A DNA stretch of 16,962 bases from Candidatus Gallimonas caecicola (GTDB lineage Bacteria > Bacillota > Clostridia > Christensenellales > Borkfalkiaceae). The notes below the pieces were generated by a model. That model saw only the letters and a list, made by a program, of their open reading frames with translations. It did no database searches and was not told the DNA's origin. The stretch's first letter is position 1; each line of letters starts with the position of its first letter. The stretch is from NCBI GenBank assembly GCA_904394195.1, contig CAJFNH010000014.1, positions 1-16,962 on the forward strand, in the 5' to 3' direction. The translations under genes and the position numbers were made by a program. Below, piece after piece: positions 1 through 4,401 of this stretch.

Positions 1-1
1 G

Positions 2-391
2 TTAAGAAAATCCGAACTTGCGAGCATCGAGATCATCGACGGCAAGTGGCTACAATGCGAGACGAGCAAGGAGCGTTTAGGGCAGAACGTGGTGCTTCGC
101 AAGATACCGTTTACCCCGCAGGTGAAAAAAGTTTTGCCGTTTATTGACTTTGAGAAAGCAAAAAACACCAATCTCAACACGATCTCCACGCGTATGAAGC
201 GGCTTTTGCCCGAACGCCACCCCCATGAGCTGCGGCATACCTTTGTAAGCCGATGCAAAGAGGCAGGTGTTTTGAGCGAGGTCGTCAGCATCTGGGCGGG
301 GCACTCTTTGAGCGGCACGATCACTTCCACGGTGTACACGCATTACTCGGAGGAATTTCAGCTCAAAGAAGCGGAGAAGGTCGTTTACTGA
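2..391 (+). CDS. Tyrosine recombinase/integrase, C-terminal part (5' end outside window)
   Basis: The reading frame is open from the left edge, so this is the last ~129 residues of a longer protein. It carries the catalytic C-terminal signatures of phage/ICE-type tyrosine recombinases: HELRHTF (the H-x-x-R box, Arg codon 233-235), an AGHS box (His codon 302-304) and VYTHYS, whose first Tyr (codon 335-337) is the likely nucleophile that forms the covalent link to DNA. The earlier catalytic Arg and the N-terminal arm- and core-binding domains would lie left of the window. The gene ends about 220 bp from the 3' end of a tRNA-Gln gene on the other strand, the standard position for an integrase next to its attachment site. 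Seen: motifs and open frame. Inferred: it is the integrase of an element lying to the left. It looks intact at its 3' end; completeness cannot be judged. Confidence 0.9.
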   Translation, partial: LRKSELASIEIIDGKWLQCETSKERLGQNVVLRKIPFTPQVKKVLPFIDFEKAKNTNLNTISTRMKRLLPERHPHELRHTFVSRCKEAGVLSEVVSIWAGHSLSGTITSTVYTHYSEEFQLKEAEKVVY

Positions 392-397
392 CAAAAC

Positions 398-524
398 TTT
401 CCCCAAACCAATTTTTTGAAAAAGCAAAAATAAAACAAAAAAGCCTGCTATTGCGGGCAAAACAGACTGAAAACGGGGCGAAAAACAAAATTCCGTCCGA
501 AAAGTTTCCCCAATTCTTTCCCCA
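398..524. repeat. Three direct repeats TTTCCCCA beside the integrase
   Basis: The octamer TTTCCCCA occurs at 398-405, 505-512 and 517-524, each followed by A-rich or AATT sequence. Tyrosine recombinases of integrative elements often bind short direct repeats (arm-type sites) flanking the attachment core. The position between the integrase stop and the tRNA 3' end fits that role, but this is inference from location and repetition only. Confidence 0.45.
443..458 (-). terminator. Weak hairpin with leftward T-tract
   Basis: GCCTGC-TATT-GCGGGC forms a six-pair hairpin. Read on the minus strand it is followed directly by TTTTTTG, the layout of an intrinsic terminator, but the minus-strand RNA has one C-A mismatch in the stem. 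It might back up termination of leftward transcription coming from the tRNA. Weak evidence. Confidence 0.3.
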
Positions 525-534
525 AATTGGGGAA
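518..534. repeat. Palindrome TTCCCC-AAATT-GGGGAA
   Basis: A 17-bp near-perfect palindrome (arms 518-523 and 529-534) includes the third TTTCCCCA repeat and places a copy of the same motif in opposite orientation. It could be a dimeric protein site (integrase or excisionase) in the attachment region; no function can be assigned from sequence alone. Confidence 0.4.
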
Positions 535-550
535 GAGTGAAATACGCCAT

Positions 551-606
551 ATAAAACAAAAACCATATATTGTATTTGGAAGCATATTCCTTATACAATA
601 TATGGT
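551..606 (-). terminator. AT-rich 14-bp inverted repeat with U-tail, likely terminator of tRNA-Gln
   Basis: Arms 562-575 and 593-606 are perfect reverse complements (ATACAATATATGGT type). A nested GGAA/TTCC stem (578-581 with 587-590) lies in the loop. On the minus strand the hairpin starts 6 nt beyond the tRNA CCA end and is followed by TTTTGTTTTAT (551-561), so it has the form of an intrinsic terminator for the leftward tRNA transcript, although its stem is AU-rich. If the attachment site is the tRNA 3' end, this hairpin belongs to the inserted element, not to the host. Confidence 0.6.
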
Positions 607-611
607 ATCTG

Positions 612-640
612 TGGCTGGGGTAGCTGGATTCGAACCAACG
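612..640. other. Probable attachment site (att) at tRNA-Gln 3' end
   Basis: The 3' third of tRNA-Gln faces an integrase gene only ~220 bp away, with repeats and a palindrome between them. Site-specific elements with tyrosine recombinases commonly recombine within the T arm and 3' end of a tRNA and carry a copy of that end. The second copy that would define the core length is not in this window, so the boundaries given here are approximate and inferred. Confidence 0.55.
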
Positions 641-686
641 AATGACGGAGTCAGAGTCCGTTGCCTTACCGCTTGGCGACACCCCA
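612..686 (-). tRNA. tRNA-Gln, anticodon CTG, CCA encoded
   Basis: The minus strand folds as a full cloverleaf. The acceptor stem is TGGGGTG with TACCCCA (one G-T pair), the anticodon arm is ACGGA-CTCTGAC-TCCGT with anticodon CTG (reads CAG), and the T arm is GTTGG-TTCGAAT-CCAGC. The discriminator base is G and CCA is encoded at 612-614. A TGG at the 5' end and anticodon CTG are typical of bacterial tRNA-Gln. The gene lies convergent with the integrase fragment, and its 3' end is the probable attachment site of the element to the left; the tRNA itself is intact, as expected when the element restores the 3' end. Confidence 0.95.
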
Positions 687-752
687 ATATGAAGTTCAAA
701 GCCCGCTGCGCGGTAGCAATGCCAAAGCGCAACGATGCTTCAACGGAGTTTT

Positions 753-781
753 ATTCTACCACCGCGGGGAAAATTTATCAA
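753..781 (-). promoter_or_regulatory. Sigma-A promoter of tRNA-Gln
   Basis: Read on the minus strand, TTGATA (776-781) and TAGAAT (753-758) are separated by exactly 17 bp. Transcription would start near 746 and give a ~60-nt leader before the tRNA 5' end at 686. Position, spacing and strand all fit the tRNA gene. Confidence 0.7.
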
Positions 782-801
782 GCGTTTTTCAGCGGATTTG
801 A

Positions 802-833
802 CAAAAAAATTTCTTTTCAAGCAAAAAAATTTC
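802..833. repeat. Phased A-tract repeat CAAAAAAATTTC x2
   Basis: The 12-mer CAAAAAAATTTC occurs at 802-813 and again at 822-833, exactly 20 bp apart (about two helical turns). In-phase A-tracts bend DNA. They lie between the tRNA promoter and the PRC-barrel gene; a role in promoter architecture is possible but not shown. TTGACA occurs at 798-803 but I see no matching -10 on the plus strand at a proper distance. Confidence 0.5.
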
Positions 834-881
834 GGGTATGCGATACGTCGGGGGCATAGGATAGGGCAAGAGGTGAAAATC

Positions 882-1703
882 ATGCAAATTTCGTCACTTG
901 TCGGGAAGCCCGTCCTTACCCGTTCGGGGGAGTGGCTCGGGTATGTCATTGCACTCCGTTTGTCGCGCGATTTTAAAAAATTGTCCTGCCTTATATGTGC
1001 CGATGGGGACGAGGAGGAGTTTTTTCTGCCCATGCGCGCCGTATTTTCGGCGGAGGACGCCGTGATCGCGGGCGGAAAGCGCGCCGATGCGCCTACTGGA
1101 ATTCCCTGTCCCGTGGGACGTCCCGCATATACGCATACCGGGGAATTTTGCGGCGCGGTTGCGGATGTGGATCTTGGCGATGCGCCCGCGCTCATGATCG
1201 CAGACGGCAGCGGGGAACGCCGTGTGCCTGTTTCCTGCACAGTGCCCGGGGAGACGGTCATCGTGTATCCTTCGGAAGAGGAGCGCCGCCGCGCCGGCTC
1301 CGGCCGCAGAAAGACTGCGGGCATGCACAGAACGGCTGTTCCGCATTCTGCTCCCGCACGCCGTGAAAGCGCCGTCCCTGTTCCTTCAAAAGAGCAAGAC
1401 AAGGCGGCAAAAGCAGGTCCCGCCCTGCCTTCCGACGAGCCGCCTGCGCGCACTTCGGGCGAAGTTCCCGCGGCAGAAGAGGAGCATACCGCAACAAAAG
1501 AGCCGGCAACGGCCGGGCATGTTGCATACCGCCTCGACCGCACCAATCTGTTGGGCAGGCGGGTGAAACGGAGCGTGTACAATGCCCGCGGGGTCGCCAT
1601 CGCAACGGCGGGGGAGCGTATCACGGCGGAGATGATTGCCCGCGCACGGCGGGAAAATCGTCTTCTGGCGCTTACCGTCAACACATTGACAAATTTCTAC
1701 TAA
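882..1703 (+). CDS. PRC-barrel domain protein with repeated barrels and a linker
   Basis: A 273-aa protein. The start at 882 was chosen because AAGAGGTG lies 6 nt upstream; the frame is open further left but has no good ribosome site there. Residues ~1-60 (SLVGKPVLTRSGEWLG...) match a PRC-barrel, the small beta-barrel of photosynthetic reaction-centre H subunits, RimM and YlmC/YmxH-like proteins. Residues ~72-125 look like a second barrel. Residues ~130-220 are a low-complexity Pro/Ala/Glu/Lys linker. The C-terminus (~225-273, LLGRRVKRSVYNARG...) has a conserved basic fold-like block. No signal peptide or membrane helix is visible, so it should be cytoplasmic. The exact role is unknown; related proteins in Clostridia are uncharacterised or sporulation-associated. 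It is followed by a separate promoter, so it appears monocistronic. Confidence 0.75.
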   Translation: MQISSLVGKPVLTRSGEWLGYVIALRLSRDFKKLSCLICADGDEEEFFLPMRAVFSAEDAVIAGGKRADAPTGIPCPVGRPAYTHTGEFCGAVADVDLGDAPALMIADGSGERRVPVSCTVPGETVIVYPSEEERRRAGSGRRKTAGMHRTAVPHSAPARRESAVPVPSKEQDKAAKAGPALPSDEPPARTSGEVPAAEEEHTATKEPATAGHVAYRLDRTNLLGRRVKRSVYNARGVAIATAGERITAEMIARARRENRLLALTVNTLTNFY

Positions 1704-1728
1704 TTTAATTGAAAAAATAAAAAAGGAC

Positions 1729-1757
1729 TTGCAATTTATTCCGATTTTCAGTACAAT
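1729..1757 (+). promoter_or_regulatory. Sigma-A promoter of the 153-aa gene
   Basis: TTGCAA (1729-1734) and TACAAT (1752-1757) are separated by 17 bp, with an expected start of transcription near 1764 and a ~30-nt leader. It lies in an AT-rich gap directly after the PRC-barrel gene. Confidence 0.7.
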
Positions 1758-1793
1758 AAAGGGGAACGAAGGAAGGGGCGGAATGCAGGCAGC

Positions 1794-2255
1794 ATGGGAA
1801 GACCGCAAAAGAATATGATCACCCTGCCATTGGGCGACGAGCAGTCGGACAGGGAGTTCTGCCGGGAATACGAAAATCTGTATCATCGGCTGTGCAGGCT
1901 GGCGGACAGCCTTGCAGGGTATTTTCTGGTCGGGACGATCAACGTGGTCGTGGCGGCAAGCGCTTCGCGCGAGGGCGCCCCCCGTTTTATTGCGGCAACG
2001 TTCGATGCGACTGCCGCCGCTCTGTTTGAACTTCGGGCGCAAAGGGTGCGCATGCGGCCCTATACCATACGCGATTTGCCCAAACCCGGGTTTTCCGTTA
2101 CGCTTGAAGTGCAGTTCGCGGATGGCGGGAGCGAGACGTTTGCGTTCAACTTTAAAACCTATTCCGACCAGACGGTGGAAGAATTTTGCGGGAAGATCTG
2201 TGAGAGCGCCCGCCGCCGTTACCGCTTTCGTTTTGTGCGCAGGCAGAACGGGTGA
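1794..2255 (+). CDS. Hypothetical protein, 153 aa
   Basis: I do not recognise this protein. The ATG at 1794 has a G-rich AGGGGCGG site about 13 nt upstream and no in-frame alternative start just before it. Residues ~17-45 (EFCREYENLYHRLCRL...) look helical. Residues ~45-125 alternate short hydrophobic strands with polar turns, and the end (TVEEFCGKICESARRRY) is helical. This strand-rich body with a closing helix is compatible with a PH-like fold, but that is a guess. There is no signal peptide or membrane segment. It has its own promoter and a terminator ~105 nt downstream, so it is transcribed alone between the PRC-barrel gene and the ATP synthase operon. Coding support: long open frame, codon use like its neighbours, promoter and terminator in place. 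Confidence 0.7.
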   Translation: MGRPQKNMITLPLGDEQSDREFCREYENLYHRLCRLADSLAGYFLVGTINVVVAASASREGAPRFIAATFDATAAALFELRAQRVRMRPYTIRDLPKPGFSVTLEVQFADGGSETFAFNFKTYSDQTVEEFCGKICESARRRYRFRFVRRQNG

Positions 2256-2360
2256 GGGGAACGGATAAAGGCAAAAAGCGCAGGGCCGTTTGCGCCGCCT
2301 CTGTCCTGCCGTGCCGACAGGGCGCGTTTGCGGGGACAGGGGATAAGATAGACGGGATGA

Positions 2361-2384
2361 AACAGGGGCGTGCCCCTGTTTTTT
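2361..2384 (+). terminator. Intrinsic terminator after the 153-aa gene
   Basis: AACAGGGG-CGTG-CCCCTGTT forms a perfect 8-bp stem with a 4-nt loop followed by a T run (2379-2384). It closes the 1794-2255 transcript. The 2256-2616 gap otherwise holds small hairpins and the ATP operon promoter, and I see no gene in it. Confidence 0.85.
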
Positions 2385-2450
2385 GATTGCGCCCCAGACG
2401 GGGACAGAGGGCGGCATTTCCTGCCGATGACGGGAAAAGAACGCCCTTTT

Positions 2451-2467
2451 CGGCGCAGCCTGCGCCG
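2451..2467. other. Small GC hairpin in the 2256-2616 gap
   Basis: CGGCGCA-GCC-TGCGCCG is a perfect 7-bp inverted repeat with a 3-nt loop, preceded by CCCTTTT. There is no T-tract after it, so it is not a clear terminator. Function unknown. Confidence 0.4.
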
Positions 2468-2507
2468 CACGGCCTTCCCTTACGCGGGGGAAACGTGGGG
2501 GACGGGG

Positions 2508-2530
2508 AAAGGAAAACGACGTTTTTCTTT
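2508..2530. other. A/T-rich hairpin upstream of the ATP synthase promoter
   Basis: AAAGGAAAA (2508-2516) can pair with TTTTTCTTT (2522-2530) across CGACG, with one G-U pair. It sits 20 bp before the -35 box. It might serve as a weak extra terminator insulating the operon or as an UP-like AT-rich segment; the sequence does not decide. Confidence 0.3.
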
Positions 2531-2550
2531 CATCGGATGGCTTGATTGAT

Positions 2551-2579
2551 TTGACAATCCCAGGAGGGAAGACTATAAT
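2551..2579 (+). promoter_or_regulatory. Perfect consensus sigma-A promoter of the ATP synthase operon
   Basis: TTGACA (2551-2556) and TATAAT (2574-2579) match the consensus at all 12 positions with the ideal 17-bp spacer. Transcription should start near 2586. The ~30-nt leader contains a small GCGGC/GCCGC hairpin and then the strong ribosome site AAAGGAGGA. This suggests high constitutive expression; no operator is evident. Confidence 0.9.
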
Positions 2580-2616
2580 ATAGGCGCTCGCGGCAGGAAG
2601 CCGCAAAGGAGGAAGC

Positions 2617-3468
2617 ATGACCAAAAAGCAGACCATCCTCTTTCTTTCCATCGTTCTTGCGGTCTGCGCCCTGCTCATCGTAGGCATCGTGCTGACGGAC
2701 GGACTGTATGAAAGAACGGGGACCATCCGGGATACCATGCAGGACGCCGTGTTGCACGAGAACGACAAGATCAGTCTGTTCGGACTGCCCGTCAATCCGG
2801 GGCTCATTTCGGCGTATATCGTGACCGCCGTCATATTGCTGTTTGCGGCGATCGTGCGTATCTTTGTCATTCCGCGCTTCAAGACCGTTCCGGGCAAGTT
2901 CCAGCTCGTGCTGGAGGAAGCCGTCGGCATGTTTGACAACATGGCAAAGGGGAGCAGCCCGCACAGAAACAAATTTCTCGGTGCATACATCTTTGCGGCG
3001 GCGGCGTACATCTTTATCGGGACTCTGTTCGAGCTGATCGGTATTCCGTGGCAGTCGGCTGCGGGCGAGAGCGTCACGCTCCCTGCGCCGCTTTCCGATA
3101 TCAACGGGGCGATCGCGCTGGGGTGTTTGAGCTATCTCGTCATCCTGGCGGGGGGCATCGCCTCCAACCGTATGCGCGGGTTGGGCCGCACGCTCAAAGA
3201 ATTCTCCCTGCCCATCTCCATGAGCTTCCGTCTGTTCGGCGCGCTGTTGAGCGGGCTGTTGGTGAGCGAACTCGTTTACTCCTATCTGTCGCTCTCCTTT
3301 GTGCTGCCCGTGATCGTCGGCGTGCTGTTCACGGTGCTGCATGCGCTCGTACAGGCATATGTGCTTGCCACGCTGACCTCCCTTATCTATGGCGAAGTGT
3401 GCGAGCCGTATGTAAAAAAACCCAAAAAATCCAAAGAGAAAGCAACCAAACATGAGGTGAAAGCATGA
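2617..3468 (+). CDS. atpB: ATP synthase F0 subunit a
   Basis: A 283-aa membrane protein, the proton-channel stator of F0 that works against the c ring. The start follows AAAGGAGGA by 5 nt. A first hydrophobic helix at ~7-28 is followed by further helices at ~65-90, 128-150, 168-185 and a C-terminal helix pair after ~205. The conserved SFRLFGALLSG stretch contains the essential Arg (R205, equivalent to R210 of the E. coli subunit), which faces the c-ring carboxylate. The C-terminus is Lys-rich (PYVKKPKKSKEK). It is the first gene of the operon, and its stop overlaps the atpE start by 4 bp (ATGA), so translation is probably coupled. No atpI is seen upstream. Confidence 0.95.
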   Translation: MTKKQTILFLSIVLAVCALLIVGIVLTDGLYERTGTIRDTMQDAVLHENDKISLFGLPVNPGLISAYIVTAVILLFAAIVRIFVIPRFKTVPGKFQLVLEEAVGMFDNMAKGSSPHRNKFLGAYIFAAAAYIFIGTLFELIGIPWQSAAGESVTLPAPLSDINGAIALGCLSYLVILAGGIASNRMRGLGRTLKEFSLPISMSFRLFGALLSGLLVSELVYSYLSLSFVLPVIVGVLFTVLHALVQAYVLATLTSLIYGEVCEPYVKKPKKSKEKATKHEVKA

Positions 3469-3893
3469 AAACGACATTTTGCAAAAAGATCGTCCTTATC
3501 CTTGCATGTATCGCGGCTCTGCTTGCCGCGGCTCTGCTCGTTGCAGGGCTGAACGCGCCCGCCGCCGCGTCTGTACCCGGTGAAAACATCGTTGCCGTCG
3601 CGCAGACGGCGGACGAGGAAGCGCCGCAGACGCAGGCAGAGGACAGCGCCGCGGCCGCCGAAGAGGGCGACACGGGCTGGAAGGCGATCGCCGCCGGCAT
3701 CGCCATCGGCCTTGCCGCCGCAGCAGGCGCCATCGGCATGGGCATCGCCATTGCCAAGACCAACGAATCCATCGCGCGTCAGCCGGAGGCGGACGGGAAG
3801 CTGCGCTCCACGTTCATGCTCGGGCTCATCTTCATCGAGACCGCCATCATCTACGCACTCGTGGTCGCGATCCTCATCATCTTCGTACTGTGA
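3465..3893 (+). CDS. atpE: ATP synthase F0 subunit c with N-terminal signal-like extension
   Basis: A 142-aa protein; the usual c subunit has ~70-90 residues. The c hairpin is residues ~72-142: helix 1, the polar loop RQPEAD (105-110), and helix 2 with the ion-binding carboxylate E125 in FIETAIIYALVV. Before it lie a basic start, a hydrophobic stretch (~9-27) and APAAAS (31-36), a plausible signal-peptidase site, then ~35 acidic Ala/Glu-rich residues. The extension is real in frame: AGGTGA precedes the ATG, which overlaps the atpB stop, and no later in-frame start exists before helix 1. Aligned by the RQPEA loop to sodium-type c subunits (Ilyobacter), the Gln ligand is M92 and the Thr two after the Glu is Ala, so proton coupling is more likely (inference). 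An exported N-terminus agrees with the known orientation of c. Confidence 0.93.
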   Translation: MKTTFCKKIVLILACIAALLAAALLVAGLNAPAAASVPGENIVAVAQTADEEAPQTQAEDSAAAAEEGDTGWKAIAAGIAIGLAAAAGAIGMGIAIAKTNESIARQPEADGKLRSTFMLGLIFIETAIIYALVVAILIIFVL

Positions 3894-3903
3894 GGAGGCT
3901 GCC

Positions 3904-4401
3904 ATGCCTTTGAACATCGACTGGCAGCAGATCCTGCTGCATCTTCTCAATTTCGTCATCCTGTTTGCGGGGCTGTGGCTGCTGCTCTATAAGCCCGTGC
4001 GCAAATTCATGCGCGAGCGCAGGGAACGGTACGAAAAAATGGAAAACGAGGCGCAGAAAAAGGTCGCCGAAGCGGAAGAAAAGCGCGCGGAATACGAGCA
4101 AAAGCTTGCCGGCGCCGACGCGGAGATCGAGGAAAAGCGCACGGCGGCGCGCAAGGAAATGGACGGCTACGAGGCGTTGCGCAAGCATACGGCGCAGCAG
4201 GAGGCGGACGCCATTCTTGCCGAGGCGCGCAAGCACGCGGCGCGCGAACGGGAACGCGCCGTGCAGGAGGCGCGCGGGGAGATCGCCGATCTTGTTGCCG
4301 AGGCAACGGATAAGATCGCCATGAAGACGGCTTCCGAGGCGTACGACGCCTTTCTGGACGCCGCGGAAAAAGAGGAAAAGCAGGACGGAGGCGACGCATG
4401 A
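3904..4401 (+). CDS. atpF: ATP synthase F0 subunit b
   Basis: A 165-aa peripheral-stalk subunit. The start at 3904 follows GAGGAGG, which overlaps the atpE stop. Residues ~9-30 form the single membrane helix (LLHLLNFVILFAGLWLLLY). The rest is a long charged helix rich in Glu, Lys, Arg and Ala with almost no proline or glycine, the dimeric coiled coil that reaches up the side of F1. Length and layout are normal for b. Its C-terminus normally contacts the C-terminal domain of delta; here that partner domain is on the next gene product, fused to alpha. The stop overlaps the next ATG by 4 bp. There is no delta N-terminal domain fused to this protein and no room for one between the genes. Confidence 0.95.
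   Translation: MPLNIDWQQILLHLLNFVILFAGLWLLLYKPVRKFMRERRERYEKMENEAQKKVAEAEEKRAEYEQKLAGADAEIEEKRTAARKEMDGYEALRKHTAQQEADAILAEARKHAARERERAVQEARGEIADLVAEATDKIAMKTASEAYDAFLDAAEKEEKQDGGDA

Noticed and set aside
735..881. Upstream extension of the PRC-barrel gene to 735
   Set aside because: The frame is open but the extra residues are not PRC-like, they overlap the tRNA promoter on the other strand, and the proper ribosome site precedes the ATG at 882.
2219..2470. 83-residue minus-strand open frame in the gap before the ATP operon
   Set aside because: No promoter or ribosome site; it overlaps the end of the 153-aa gene and a plus-strand terminator, and its composition is low-complexity Arg/Pro/Ser.
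2256..2550. Possible structured non-coding RNA in the gap
   Set aside because: Several small hairpins are present but no promoter specific to it and no fold I can assign to a known RNA family; only the terminator is convincing.
3580..3903. Upstream extension of atpF into atpE
   Set aside because: This part is atpE in another frame; the b subunit begins at 3904 after GAGGAGG and has normal length from there.
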